A DNA stretch of 64,000 nt from Bombyx mori (lineage: Eukaryota; Arthropoda; Insecta; Lepidoptera; Bombycidae): positions 6,324,001 through 6,388,000 of the forward strand of contig NC_085123.1 in the NCBI RefSeq assembly GCF_030269925.1. The letters are read 5' to 3'. Numbering within the stretch: the stretch's first letter is position 1; every line of letters begins with the position of its first letter. Position numbers and translations under genes: made by a program. The notes under the pieces are model-generated. The model was not told the origin of the DNA and ran no database searches. It worked only from the letters and a program-made list of their open reading frames with translations. Below, in pieces: positions 11,082 through 22,995 of the stretch.

Positions 11082-11356
11082 CTATATACCTATAAAAATG
11101 AATTGCTGTTGGTTAGTCTCGCTAAAACTCGAGTACGGCTGAACCGATTTGGCTAATTTTGGTCTTGAATTGCTTGTTTCTTGCTTGCTTCCAGAGAAGG
11201 TTTAAAAGGTATATATAAAAAATGCTCGGAATATAAATAAAAGTAACAATTTTTATTAGATATATATTAGATAAATATGAAAATACTCGGAATTAATTAA
11301 ATTTTAGGTATTTTATTTATCGATTGAGGCACTACGAAGTCTGCCAGGTCAGCTAG
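11082..11356 (+). mobile_element. Helitron-like repeat, family A copy 4, rearranged
   Basis: Both family ends are present (ATGAATTGCTGTTGGTTAGT ... GGTCAGCTAG|T). The middle is shortened, with a repeated TTAGATA segment near 11260. Confidence 0.55.
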
Positions 11357-11673
11357 TTAATGTATAAATATTGTGAACTACTTGTAACCGCAGAATAAGG
11401 ATTATATTTAATGAAAATGAACTGAACCTCGATTTTTTTTTTGTGTCGGGGCATATTGTAAGCCTATAATGATAGGTACCACCATTTTAACTATTTCTGC
11501 CGCTTTTTGTGGGACTGCCACCACACAATATAGTAGAAACTGCTACTTTGGAAGACTTGACTTGACTTGGGTAACCGTATTTACTCTTTAAGCTCATCCA
11601 CAAACCATGTTAAATAAAAAGAAATACAATTTGATATCAGCATTACTCACGACATTTATGAATGACAAATACA

Positions 11674-11901
11674 TCTATACTCTATACTATATATAATATT
11701 ATAAAGAGGAAAGATTTGTTTGTTTGTTTGTTTCGAATAGGCTCCGAAACTACTGGACCGATTTGAAAAATTATTTTTCCATTAGAAGCCGACATTGTCC
11801 CTGATGAACATAGGCTACTTTTTATAATTTTTTTTTTTATTTTTTTTTTGGTTTCATGTGTGTTTTAATGTTTCCGAAGCGAAGCGAGGGCGGGTCGCTA
11901 G
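11674..11901 (+). mobile_element. Non-autonomous Helitron, family B
   Basis: It begins A|TCTATAC, runs through AAAGAGGAAAGATTTGTTTG, and ends with a small hairpin AGCGA-GGGCGGG-TCGCT directly before AG|T. The TC start, CTAG end, hairpin and A/T insertion site are the Helitron hallmarks. A minus-strand relative is at 57439-57810. Confidence 0.75.
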
Positions 11902-12306
11902 TAATTTATAAATGACAAATAATTACAATGAAACAAAAGTTTTTTTGTTGTATATTGTTATAGTTGTGAACTATTTATATTTCCCAAAAAGCCCGTCATC
12001 AATTACTTGCTCAACAATTAGTTATCTAGATAACGTTGTCTTGACATTGACATATGGTCTGTCATTGGAATCGCACACGTGATGTATTGACTTTCCCTTT
12101 GACCTCTAAGCGGACACAAATTATAATATGTGGTATTATAATGACAAACGGCGTATACTCGAAGTAATCAGGTGTTCCGACTAGTAATTAAAAAAAGCTG
12201 TATCAATATGATTGAGACTTCGAACCTGTCCGGTGGGCGACGATATTCATCATATAGCTTCCGATGTAAGTTCCGGTAATAGCATTGGATGAACTGGGAG
12301 ATGCTG

Positions 12307-12556
12307 TTTTTTTTTTATTACTTAGATGGGTGGACGAGCTCACAGCCCACCTGGTCTTAATTGATTACTGGAGCCCATAGACATCTACAAATTAAATGCG
12401 CCACCGACCTTGAGATATAAGTTCTAAGATCTCAGTAGTTACGACGGCTGCCCTACCTACCCTTCAGACCGAAACACATTACTGCTTCACGGCAGAAATA
12501 GGCAGGGCGGTGGTATCTACCCGTGCGGACTCACAAGAGGTCCTACCACCAGTAAA
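12307..12556 (-). mobile_element. Bm1: Bm1-type SINE, headless
   Basis: Poly-T at 12307 starts the reverse-oriented element. It ends at CCTACCACCAGTA, the standard headless boundary. Confidence 0.87.
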
Positions 12557-12716
12557 TGCTATTTGCGAATCTGTCTATTAAAGTAATTCTTATCCGTAAT
12601 TAAACAGATAAACTTTACAAGTATCGATTTAGGAATGTAAATGCTTTTTATTCAGTATTTTCATAGTCACGGACGACTAAGGTGTAAAGTATTCGGAACG
12701 TCAGAAATAATATATA

Positions 12717-12742
12717 TAATAATAATAATAATAATATATATA
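12717..12742. repeat. (AAT)n/(AT)n microsatellite
   Basis: A run of ATA/ATAAT units abuts the Helitron-like copy that follows. Confidence 0.7.
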
Positions 12743-12990
12743 TAGCTGTACCCGTCCGCTTCGCTTTGCATTTAAAATTAACATTATTATTACTCACCCC
12801 CACAAAGATTCTCATCATTGACGCCCTCGTAACTGGTGTAGGGAGTCCAACACTCATATAAATATTAGCCTATCCATTAAGTACATGTAGTTTCAACATG
12901 GATACAAAGTTTCAAGTCGTTCGGATACATGGTTCAGTAGTTATAACGGAACATCCGTAAAAACCACTGTAGATTTATATATTAGTATAG
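12742..12990 (-). mobile_element. Helitron-like repeat, family C copy 1
   Basis: On minus it reads from TATAAATCTACAGTGGTTTT to GAAGCGGACGGGTACAGCTA. The other copies (19279 and 48572) end CAGCTAG|T. This copy has lost the final G. Confidence 0.6.
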
Positions 12991-13465
12991 CTATAGATGC
13001 CAGTTAGAAAGGTGAGATTAATCCATAAACCTTTGGGAGGTTTAAGGACTAAAGGAAAACCTTCCACCGAGCGCTATATCTTTTGACCGACGTCTGAATG
13101 TTGATTTTCGGAACCTGTATATATGCAAGCTTATCTTGAAAATATCCGAAGCGAGATTCAGGCATCTGTCAAATATATTGTGTTGTATGATAGCTACCAC
13201 CACATACTCCCTTCCGAGACCGGAGGTCGTGCTATTAAATTAGCGTTGTCCGTGTTGAGATTAGCTTACAAGTGCCATTGCTGCTCGAAGTCTGCGTTGA
13301 GTCGAAACTGAGGTTGAATGCTACGTCAGTTCCGTGAACAGTCCGTGTAATGCAAAACTGCCACGCCGGAGATGTGTGACGTCAAATGTTGAATTAATAT
13401 ACACTTACAACGTAATTTTAATAATGTCTCTCTTCCACCGTGCTTCTCGCATCTGTGGGTCATGA
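12991..13465. other. No gene seen
   Basis: A 62-codon plus-strand frame at 13123-13311 has no recognised features. The rest is unremarkable. Confidence 0.4.
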
Positions 13466-13713
13466 TTTTTTTATTGTTGCTTAGTTGGATGGACGAGCTC
13501 ACAGCCGACCTGATATTAAGCAGGTACTGGAGTCCATAGACATCTACAACGTAAGTGTCACCCCACCTTGAGATATAAGTTCTAAGGTCTCAAGTATAGT
13601 TACATCGACTGCCCCACCCTTCAAACCGAAACGCATTACTGCTTCACATCAGAAATAGGCAGGGTGGTGGTACCTACCCGTGCGGACTCACAAGAGGTCC
13701 TACCACCAGTAAA
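13466..13713 (-). mobile_element. Bm1: Bm1-type SINE, headless
   Basis: Reverse-oriented copy with poly-T at its left. It ends at CCTACCACCAGTA. Confidence 0.87.
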
Positions 13714-14266
13714 AATTACTTCCATTCGTGAGTTTCGTCCTCATGATGTTGTGCCATCTCCTCCTGTCTTCGGCTAATCTAATAGCATCATGGACGGTGG
13801 AATCGAGGGTGGTGCTAATCCTAAATTATGTCGAAGCGAAAACCTAAACAAAATGCTATACGTAATAAAATTAGTAACGTAGATAATGAAGTAAAAACAG
13901 CTGATGATTTTCATGAATTCAAGAAAATAGTTTTCTGTTTAGAACTTAAATTAATAGCAATTAGTTTTTCTCAGAATTTCCTATTCGTTGAATAGAGCTA
14001 AGGCACTTCTTAATTTTACATTTACTAATTGAGTTCTAAATGAGTCTGGAATTTCTTTATGTTACTATCAATTCATTAAAACTAATGCAAATACCCACTT
14101 TCGTATTTAATTTTTGCACAATTCTTGAGAATGTTTCTTAATTATCTTTAACAGAAAATACCTTCGCTACAACAATATTTTATTTATTTCATTACGCATT
14201 CATATTTATTTGAATTTATACAAGTAAGTTTATAATTGCGATGGGTATCAAAAATTTATATTAAAA
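13714..14266. other. AT-rich, no gene seen
   Basis: No repeat or coding signal recognised. Confidence 0.5.
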
Positions 14267-14512
14267 CTACTGGTGATAAGGCGCCTTGTAAGCTCAGATG
14301 GATAGATTCCACCACCCTGCTTGTTTCCGGCGTGAAGCTGTAACGTGTATCGGTTGAAAGGGTGGGGTAGCTGTTCTATTATAAAGAACTCGCAACTTAT
14401 GTCTCAAGGTGGGTCAAGCTGCCAACATTACGTTGTTAATGTCTATGTGCTCCGCTAACCACTTAACACCAGGTAAGCCATGACCTCGTCAACCCATCTA
14501 AGCGTTAAATAA
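14267..14512 (+). mobile_element. Bm1: Bm1-type SINE, old headless copy
   Basis: It starts at CTACTGGTGATAAGGCG and ends CATCTAAGCGTTAAATAAA. The core is recognisable but clearly more diverged than neighbouring copies. Confidence 0.75.
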
Positions 14513-14558
14513 ACAAATAGTATTATTTTATAATGTTGTTTGTCAAGGTCGATTAAAA

Positions 14559-14648
14559 ATAATTATTGCTGAGTTGGATGATAGAGTCCACGGCCCGCCT
14601 GGTATAAAGTAGTTACGGGAACCCATAGACGCTAAAACGTGAACGCCT
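14559..14648 (-). mobile_element. Bm1: Bm1-type SINE, 3' fragment
   Basis: It has the TAATTATTGCTGAGTTGGATG..CACGGCCCGCCTGG pattern of the reversed 3' end, then similarity fades. Confidence 0.6.
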
Positions 14649-15764
14649 GTATACGCAAATGTTGGTGTACTCAGTGAAATCTGCTGCTCATACTCAACTG
14701 AATCTATTAGTCGTGTTCTACGACACCCATAGAAAGATGTGATATTTATTTGCTGGCTGGTTGTATTGGCGAACCGACACCACGAAGTCAAATGAACCAA
14801 AAACATGTCCTAGACCCCAAAATAGGCTTAGGCGACTGCATTCCAAAAGTACAGCTACGAGTGATTTTACATTTTTTACCAAACCCTCCGAATTACGAAT
14901 GAACTGTTTGGTATTTAACGGTAATCTCGCTAAAATAATTACTACTTATCTCATAGAAATTGGTACGGCAAGATCAACAAACCACTTCCTAGTCCCAAGC
15001 TTACCAGACTTACCTACTACGTTACTAAGTTTCAAAATTAAAAACGACAGCAATTGAAAACCCCTGAAAAATATATGCTTATTACTATTATTATTATTTA
15101 TATTTTCATATGTTTCCCCTTTCTCAGTTCAGTCTGTCGACAGAGCCGGTGGAACTGTATATACGGGCTTTTGGCCAAGTAATATACTTTAGTTATGAGT
15201 TAATAATTATGCTAGTTTTTATTGCGTGTAGTAAGTTTGGTTTTCTTCAAGTTTTCTTTTTAGTTTTCTTTTTCTTTTTTATTTCTTTTTTTTATTTATA
15301 TTATTATTATATTATTATTATTATTATTATTAACCAATCGATCGCACTAACAAAGAGAAAAGCGAAGTTATGTTGATAATGATTACAGGGAACAATATCG
15401 AAGGGACGTTACATGAAGCTTGGTATTTGCGGTGATTATAATTAGTAGCGTTGCTTGGATCACTGTAATTGTGGTTATGGCTATCGGAATTGAAAAGCAT
15501 AATAGTGGTTTAAGGGTTGTCATTCGCATAATTAGTATGCACAGCCAGTGGAGCATATTATTGTTTTAAATTGTAATTTTATAGAATATTTTAAAATAAT
15601 GCTTGGTAATGCTGTGTGCGATTTGCATTAAAAAAAATGTTTGTTAAAATATTATTTATTAAAAAACTATTACTACGTAACCTATACCTCAAATTTACTG
15701 TTTAGTTAACCAGCTATCTCAATCTACTTTTATCCTTTAGGGAGTCAAATAATTTAGATTACAC
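14649..15764. other. AT-rich, no gene seen; TTA/ATT-rich tracts
   Basis: It contains a long T-rich stretch (15240-15300) merging into (TTA)n at about 15296-15331. The frames at 14543-15376 show low-complexity or SINE-derived residues only. Confidence 0.45.
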
Positions 15765-15870
15765 TTCTCAAGGTTGGGCATTTCAATTTAAGCTGAGATG
15801 GCTATCGAGTCCGGTAACCGCTTAAAAACAGGTGAGCTATGGACTCGTCAGCCAATATAGAGAAATAAAA
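15765..15870 (+). mobile_element. Bm1: Bm1-type SINE, degenerate 3' fragment
   Basis: CTCAAGGTTGGGCA ... AACAGGTGAGCTATGGACTCGT ... AATAAAAAA matches the SINE 3' half weakly. Confidence 0.5.
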
Positions 15871-16139
15871 AAACAACATAATACAACTTTTATCGGTACT
15901 GAAGTCAGTAACCCTAATTAATAGCTTGATTATATGTTTGGGTCTACGAAACCTCAGGCAACCAATTATTCAACACGAATTGCCCCAAGGACAAATTGCT
16001 TAGAGCCGCTTCTACCATGTTTTACATATTTTATCACTATCAATTTTCATTGCGATTATAATGGGCACATGTTTCTTCATATTATTATAGTATGGTATAG
16101 GATCTTCTAGACTTAAATGAGATGCTTATTGGATGCGTA

Positions 16140-16436
16140 TTAAGATGAGGGCCAGGGCTTGGACGAGATCCGCCTCACACACCCCGCCACCTCCTTCTGC
16201 GGGATGGTGCAGACTCGCAGAAGTCGAGCATCGTCTTCCACGACTCGTCATCGCCGAGCATCGATGCCATAACACTCAGCATCAACAAGTCGTTTCAGCC
16301 GAAGGTTCGTCCAGCCGTCTGGATCATGACTCCAGCACGGATCGCCGAGATTGGGCCCTCCGCGCTCTATGCTATGGCTTCCCCAAATGGCTCGAGATGC
16401 GGTAGTAGCATTCAAGTTCTGGTGAGTATGGATCAT
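16140..16436 (+). other. GC-rich coding-like segment, possible exon or pseudogene
   Basis: This roughly 300 bp island is far more GC-rich than its flanks. One plus frame is open for about 90 codons, with third positions mostly C or G, and contains residues such as SSIVFHDSSSPSIDAITLS and VWIMTPARIAEIGPS. It runs into a good donor-like GTGAGTATGG at about 16421. Two other frames, including a minus frame, are also open for much of it, which weakens the case. I do not recognise the protein. It may be a host exon, a pseudogene or a piece of an unfamiliar transposon; no clear acceptor can be fixed. Confidence 0.3.
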
Positions 16437-16536
16437 TTTTCATACTAGATTAATTAGTCGTGAGACCTCGTTATTACACTCAAGTAAGAATCTAGGAGCT
16501 TGTAGAATATAAAATAATATAATAGTATGTATAATA

Positions 16537-16550
16537 ATATGTAACATTAA
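16537..16550. repeat. Target-site duplication, left of LINE
   Basis: ATATGTAACATTAA, repeated exactly at 18386-18399. Confidence 0.85.
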
Positions 16551-18385
16551 GACTTGGCAGTCTACCCAAACTTCTGAAGACCAAGAAAGATATAAAAGAA
16601 TAAAGAAGGAGACTAAGAAAATAGTGGCAGTGGAGCGTGCAGTTGCCCTAAAGACCATGTACGAGCAATTGGAAACAAAAGAAGGTCAAAAATGTATATT
16701 TAAGCTCGCTAAACAGCGTTCCTGGAGCACGAGGGATTCCACTAGATGTCGGGCTGTTAAAGATCCAAGTGGTGAGCTACTGTATAAGGATAATTATGTA
16801 CTATCAGCTTGGCATCAATATTATGAACAGCTACTGAGCCCTACTCAAGCTGCTATACAGGTAACAAACATTGGACTTATACCTCCAATACGACCCAATG
16901 AGGTCAAAATGGCGTTAGAAAAGTTGGCCAACAAGAAAGCCACGGGACCGGACGGTATTCCAGTGGAAGCTTGGAAGTGCCTTCGCGAGCACGGAATCGA
17001 AACGCTCACCAAACTTTTCAACTGTGTGTTGCGCTCTTCCAAAATGCCAGCGGCGTGGAGATTGAGCACCATAGTTCCTATTTATAAGGGGAAGGGCAGT
17101 GAGTACGAATGTAACAACTATCGCGGGATAAAGCTGTTAAGCCATACTATGAAACTGTATGAAAGAGTGATTGACAGCCGCCTAAGATCAGAGTGTTCAC
17201 TATCCAAAAATCACTATGGTTTTGTACAGGGCTTATCTATCACCGACCCTATTTTTGCTCTAAATACGATCGCTGAGGAGTATCGTGCGAAACTTCGGCC
17301 ATTGTATGTCGCATTCTTAGATATGGAAAAGGCATTTGACCGTGTGCCAAGAGATACGATCTGGTGGAGCCTTCGCAAGAAGAATGTACCCGAACATTAT
17401 GTTAACGTCATAGTTGACATGTACAGGGATGCGAGGTCAATGGTACGGACAGTAGTGGGTCAGACAAAACCAATAGCAGTTGCAGAAGGTCTGCATCAAG
17501 GTTCAGTACTGAGTCCCTTTCTGTTCGGCATGGTTATAGACTCACTCACTGAGGTGGCGCAGTCCTCAGCCACGTGGACTTTCATCTATGCAGACGACGT
17601 TGCTATCTGCACCGAGAGCCGCACAGAGCTACGAGAGGCACTCCTGTTGTGGAAACAGCAGTTACAGGCCGGTGGTCTAATATTGAGTGTTGCGAAGACA
17701 CATTACATGTCTTTTAATGACCCAGATCCAGGTGACAACAGTCCGATTTCCATTGACGGTCAACTTGTAAACATGTGCGATCAATACAAGTATCTGGGAA
17801 GTATGATGCTTAGATCTGGAAATTTAAAATGCAACATTCAACACCGAATAGCCGCAGCGTGGCTAAAATAGCGAGAAGTAAGTGGTGTTACCTGCGATAG
17901 GAGGATGCCCGTTAAGCTCAAGGGTATGATCTATAAGACCATAATAAGGCCTGTTCTTATGTATGGCAGCGAAACATGGGCGGCAACCAAAAGGAACGTG
18001 CATACCATTCAAGTTGCTGAAATGAAGATGCTGAGGTGGATGTGCGGCGTGACTAGGCTCGATAAAATTCGCAACGAGTACGTGCGTGGAAGTCTAGGTG
18101 TACGGGACATCGCTGACAAGATGCAGGAGAGTAGGCTGAGATGGTATGGTCACGTGAAAAGGAAGCCGCCTGACTACGTCGGAAATTTGGCGCTACTGCT
18201 CGACCTCCCCGGTGGGAGACCTAGAGGTGGACCCAAGACAAGGTGGAGGGACGTAGTGCTGAAGGACAAGAGAGAATGCAATGTTGCTGACGAGGATGTC
18301 GAAGACAGAGCGAAGTGGAGGAGTAAAGTTAGGAAAGCTGACCCCACCACCATGTGGGATAAATAGCTGGGAAGAGAGAGAGAGT
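16551..18385 (+). mobile_element. 5'-truncated RTE-type non-LTR retrotransposon
   Basis: The 1835 bp insert is bounded by perfect 14 bp direct repeats. It begins in mid-coding sequence, so the endonuclease domain and 5' UTR are missing, and ends 19 bp after the stop codon in a short GA-rich tail without poly-A. Coding up to a very short repetitive 3' tail is typical of the RTE clade. Duplication plus 5' truncation is classic target-primed reverse transcription. Confidence 0.85.
16552..18366 (+). pseudogene. Reverse transcriptase ORF of RTE-type LINE, one in-frame TAG
   Basis: The frame reads 605 codons from the truncation to the stop at 18364-18366, interrupted once by TAG at 17869-17871 after ..IAAAWLK. 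Relatives usually have tryptophan there (TGG to TAG is one change). RT motifs are visible: KKATGPDGIP upstream, FLDMEKAFD (catalytic Asp codon 17320), GLHQGSVLSPFLF, and YADD at 17587-17598. The post-RT region contains [17 protein letters not shown] and [10 protein letters not shown], as in RTE proteins. The enzyme would copy its RNA at a nicked chromosomal site. Lacking the endonuclease and split by the stop, this copy cannot move itself. The few lesions in over 600 codons suggest a fairly recent insertion. Confidence 0.88.
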
Positions 18386-18399
18386 ATATGTAACATTAA
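18386..18399. repeat. Target-site duplication, right of LINE
   Basis: ATATGTAACATTAA, identical to 16537-16550. Confidence 0.85.
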
Positions 18400-19278
18400 A
18401 TAATCAGACGAAAATCGAATTGTGAAATGACATCGTAAAATAGAAAACCAATCGGGGAATATGAAGATTAATAGTGTTCACAAATGTAATTTTAAAACTT
18501 GAGTCATGTACGGAAATTAGACTGTCCCGGTTCGTTCCTAAGGGACAAGATAAATGGAACGATTCCTTTCGAAAATGACATACGAAATTATCTGACTTTA
18601 TCAACTAATAGGAATTTTGCTCTAATAGGACATACTGTGAGACCAAACCGGTAGCTTACACAATCCTTCAATTTCTGCTAAGAATCACTTAACACTAGAT
18701 GCACCATGATCTCGTTCTCCTGTCTATAAAATAGATGCTCCTCTTACATGATGCCGTCTTCTTTCAGCACCTCTTTCCAATTAATGTGTTCAATTATATA
18801 CTGATGATTTGCTGTATTTATTTTTTCATCATTTTCTGACTTATTTTCATAAAGACAGGATCTAGTAGTTACCTAAGAGCATTTTTCTTTCGAATCAATC
18901 TTACTCAAGCATTTTATCGTGACTTAGTAGGTTCAGACTCGTAGTTAAATAAAACGAATTTTCTTAGTCCTAGAGCCAGTTAATTTTTTGCAAAATTCAA
19001 GTTGCACAGTTATGTAAACACTCATACAACAACATCTCACTCAGAACCTATATAACATAGTTCTGGAAACTGATTGTAGTTAAAATAAATTGGTAGAAAT
19101 ATAAAATAATGTTTTGATCAATCAGTTATATCATAAAACTAAATACGTAACACTAAATATACTGTATTACAAAGTTTTTTTTAAGTTTTAATACTGTTCT
19201 AGTATATGCTCGGTTATGTAAAATATTTCCCTATTTTTTTATGGAGTGTAATTAATAGATGATGCTTTTATAAGCGTA
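18400..19278. other. AT-rich, no gene seen
   Basis: A weak SINE 3'-end trace lies at about 18640-18730 (CACTTAACACTAGATGCACCATGAT). Otherwise featureless. Confidence 0.45.
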
Positions 19279-19512
19279 CTAGCTGTACTCGTCCGCTTCG
19301 CTGGGCATTTAAAATTAACATTATTATATCTCACCCCCACAAAGATTCTCATCATTAACGCTCCCGCAACTGGTGTAGGGAGTCCAATACTCCTATAAAT
19401 ATTAGTGTACATGTATTTTCTACATACCAGGCTTCAAGTCCATCGGATGCATGGTTCAGTAGTTATAACGGAACATCCGTAAAAACCACTGTAGATTTAT
19501 ATATGAGTATAG
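19279..19512 (-). mobile_element. Helitron-like repeat, family C copy 2
   Basis: The minus strand ends GAAGCGGACGAGTACAGCTAG|T. The interior matches the copies at 12742 and 48572. Confidence 0.65.
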
Positions 19513-19714
19513 ATAGATGCCTTTAATCAAGAAACGATTCCTAAGATTAAGTATTTTAGCTTCTATTCAAATGTTTTTGTATGGAATATAATATCAACGA
19601 TATATTTTTCAACGACTATATTTTTTTCAATGTTTTTTATAGCAGAATTTTATAGATAAATAACGATTTACTGTGAAAGTCAACCGTGAGTACTATAGTC
19701 TGCTAGTTTCGATA

Positions 19715-19900
19715 CCCCTCCCCCAAGCCAGAAGGCGTCACTTCCTGGGGTAGAACCAGGCAGGGTGGCGGTACCTACACCTGCGAGCTTATAATACGTA
19801 TTATCACTAGTAACTACACAAACGGTAATCTTATAATTATTATTTATTATAAGATGCTGTACCTTCATCGTGGAAGTGATTCGTGGAAATTTGTACAAAC
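19715..19900 (-). mobile_element. Bm1: Bm1-type SINE, degenerate
   Basis: GGCAGGGTGGCGGTACCTAC and the following ATTATAAGATGCTGTACCTTCATCGTGGAAGTG match the middle of the full-length SINE in reverse. Both ends are lost. Confidence 0.6.
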
Positions 19901-19964
19901 GTGTGTATAATTTGAATTTTTTACTAATTTATACAATCCAAATCAGTTGACAAAATAAAATAAA

Positions 19965-20386
19965 CTAGAGGTCCCGCAGTAGTCGAAATTCAACTATAAT
20001 TAATTGGAATTGTAAGTTTGTACACTATTATGATTGTATTTTATACTTCTATAATCACAAATTTCGCCAAGACTACACTATAAAAAATATTATCAAAGAC
20101 AAACAATATTTAATCTCGATTTGACAACAGACGTCAAGAACAAAAGTTTGACAATAAATAGTATGCATGCGTGTGTGCGTCAAAGACATGGTAATGTAAT
20201 GGTGTGTGTAATGTTTTCTTTATTGATTTAATGTATCTTTTATGCATTATTTTAAAAAAATATTAGCATTGTGCACTTCTTCTCTATATTCTCTATAACT
20301 GTGGAAAATTTCATACTACTTCGTCCGCGCAGTTTTTGTAAAAAGGGATACCAACAAAACTTTTGCTTCACGTATTAATATATAGA
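19965..20386 (-). mobile_element. Non-autonomous Helitron, complete termini
   Basis: Read on minus it starts A|TCTATATATTAATACG and ends ..CTGCGGGACCTCTAG|T. A 7 bp hairpin (TAGTTGA-ATT-TCGACTA, one G.T-type mismatch) ends about 15 nt before the terminus. It is 422 bp with no coding and no target duplication. This is textbook Helitron end structure; the sequence resembles a family common in moths and butterflies. Confidence 0.78.
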
Positions 20387-21729
20387 TGTTAATGTTAATG
20401 CACCTCTGAACATTATTAAAGTCTACCCGATACACGTTAATAAAGTTCTGAATATCGAATTATTCAATGTTTTTTTCATGCAACTGGCTTATAAAATTGT
20501 ATACTGAAAATTTGAAGTCCACTGGCTCCTAGAGTTTTTAAGTTAGCGAGTTGACACAGATGTCGCGGCGGGCGGTAGGCGCCTGCAATTTATTTAATGC
20601 GACTCCGCCTACATTTTACGGCGTTTTTTACCGAGATGATACCACCTCATCTTATTGAGCCGTTCGCTCCACATCCCCGAGGAGATCTTTTATTAAGTGA
20701 CGGTGCTTCACAGCTCTCAGAGAGCGTTTATTTAAAACGAACAGTCTTTCTGCTTTTGATGCGGACAATAAAAACATTCCTGCTTTTATGACAAGATGTC
20801 GACGAACTGAATGCTTAATGAGGGAATTGGTTGGAGTGAATTACATTATTATCTAAGGAAAACGTAAACTTTAAACTTTTTGAGACGAACGTCGTTTGCA
20901 TCTCAATGCACATCAAAATTTTGTTGGTTTTATAGTAAATCGAAATCTTAGGTTCTATTTCAGTAGATTATTCAATTGTTTTGAGTTTTTTTTTTATGTA
21001 AATAATTCACATTATAATTCGTTGCAGTAATTAAGACAAATGTATTATAAGTATATGGAATAAATAAAACTTATATTTATTACAATATTCTATAATATAA
21101 TATATAAATTATAATCAATATTATGAGGAAAACAATAAGCGACTTCATGGGGTTAAATTAGCTATGCTTTATATAGATGAACAATATTAATTAACTCAAA
21201 AACAAAGACCAACTAAACATAACATTAATTTCATAAATGCTCAGTGAGCCTTGTAAAAAACAATTTATTAAAAAAGTAAACACACATTGTGGAAGAGTTG
21301 TAATTTTCTCTGTTTATAACAAAAACAGATATTGTTTGAAACAATGGAAATGTATCTAAAAGTTATTAAATACACGAAAAGTAATCACAATATCTAATCT
21401 TTTGATCTCGTCTGATCTAACCGACATTTGCTCAGGACCGCCTTCTGTTTATAGCCCTTAGGGGATGATCAGAAAAACGAAACGAACCGATGCCTCTGCT
21501 AATATTAACGCTCCATACAGTCTGTATGATATAATAAAATTTTTGACACCTTTTTCAATAAATAAAACAAGTGGATGACCGGTATTTTTTTTTTGTTGAT
21601 AAATTGCGTTTTTCGGGTGTCTTAACAACGCCATCTGCTGAAATACCTTTAGTGTTATTGTGTCTTTAAAAATAGAATTATTATTCGCCAATAGATGTCT
21701 GGAAGAGGATTATTGAAAACACGATTAAA
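20387..21729. other. No gene seen
   Basis: A less AT-rich patch at 20535-20800 carries a 64-codon frame without recognisable features. The rest is AT-rich. Confidence 0.4.
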
Positions 21730-21885
21730 ACAACATTTTCTGAAAATAAATCGTAGCTATATCGATTTATCGCCCCCGAAATCCCCTGTATACTAAATTT
21801 TATGAAAATCGTTGGAGCCGTTTCCGAGAATCAGATTATATATATATATTAATATACAAGAATTGCTCATTTAAAGGTATAATAT
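21730..21885. repeat. AT-rich dispersed-repeat fragment
   Basis: It contains AAATCGTTGGAGCCGTTTCC followed by (AT)n and ATACAAGAATTGCTC, a pattern I associate with lepidopteran Helitron-like repeats. There is only one copy in the window, so this is recognition, not comparison. Confidence 0.4.
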
Positions 21886-22995
21886 ATAATGATGGTCTAT
21901 AAATCTGGCTATTTATGAAGTCTTTTATTAAATTGAGGAACAATAAATCTGATACATTCTGAATCTGGAGTATTACAATTATCGAAAAACATACCCGCAG
22001 AGGAAGCAGTGTCATTGAATGGTGCGTGCTTTTTAACTGCTCTACTAACCAACTACTTAAAATTTTCGAAGCCGGAGGATTTTCTGATGGAATTTATCCC
22101 ATCATAATTATATTTATCATAGTGTCACCAGCAACCGAATAATCTAGTAATATCTAATCAACAACGCTAAAATCATTCACAGAAATCAGTTTTAATTTCC
22201 CTCTACGAGATTAAATAGTTCCGAATTATTTGAGATTAAATAATATTCACATGTTCAATACCAGCAGAAACACTCTTCTATAGGCGTCAAGCTCAGCTGT
22301 TGCAAAATAGATCACAGAATTATACCGAAACACATTTTTTGTGCTTCAGAAACATAACGATTTCTTTCAGAAAGCTATTGGTGTCAGCATTTACCTTTTA
22401 ATTTAGTAGTACCTAGACTGTTTTCGTTCATCTTACAAGCTCGTTTTATAGATGTAAACAACTTTTATTACTTTCAAATAAATTTTATTATTGCTACTCA
22501 ATGACATAATCAACGGAATAACACAATTTCTATAACGATGAAAAGTGACAATCAAGAAAGAGCCTAAAATCATTGAACAAAGAATTGGATTTTGAAAAAC
22601 AAGTGATTTAGATTCCTGACAAATAATATTTTACTATTGAGAGGTCGCAAAAGTTTTCTTGAGCTCAGTTATTGTTGTTTACCGAAGTAGAAAATTACAG
22701 TTACTGCTATGTCGTAACAGATCAATTCCTTTCGAGTTTTTGTTATCTAATGTACCGCAAATCCAGCGAATTTGTTATTGTTTTTATTTCGTCTGCGTTT
22801 TCGTATTTCACCGGCTCAAAAAATAAGGCTCATTACTTCGGGTATACCCAATTTTTCGCTTGAATTTTCACTGTTACAATTATATTATAATAATATTATG
22901 ATTACGTAATTGTTTCTGTCGATTTGTTCCTCTTTCATGCAACTACAGATCTATGAATGTTCATTTTTCATTTTAATAATTTGTTAAATTATTAA
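21886..22995. other. AT-rich, no gene seen
   Basis: No repeat or coding signal recognised. The 63-codon frame at 22672 is not conserved-looking. Confidence 0.45.

Noticed and set aside
16133..16405. 90-codon plus ORF beginning MRIKMRARAW
   Set aside because: Its residue composition is less protein-like than the alternative frame of the same island, so the island is reported without choosing this ORF.
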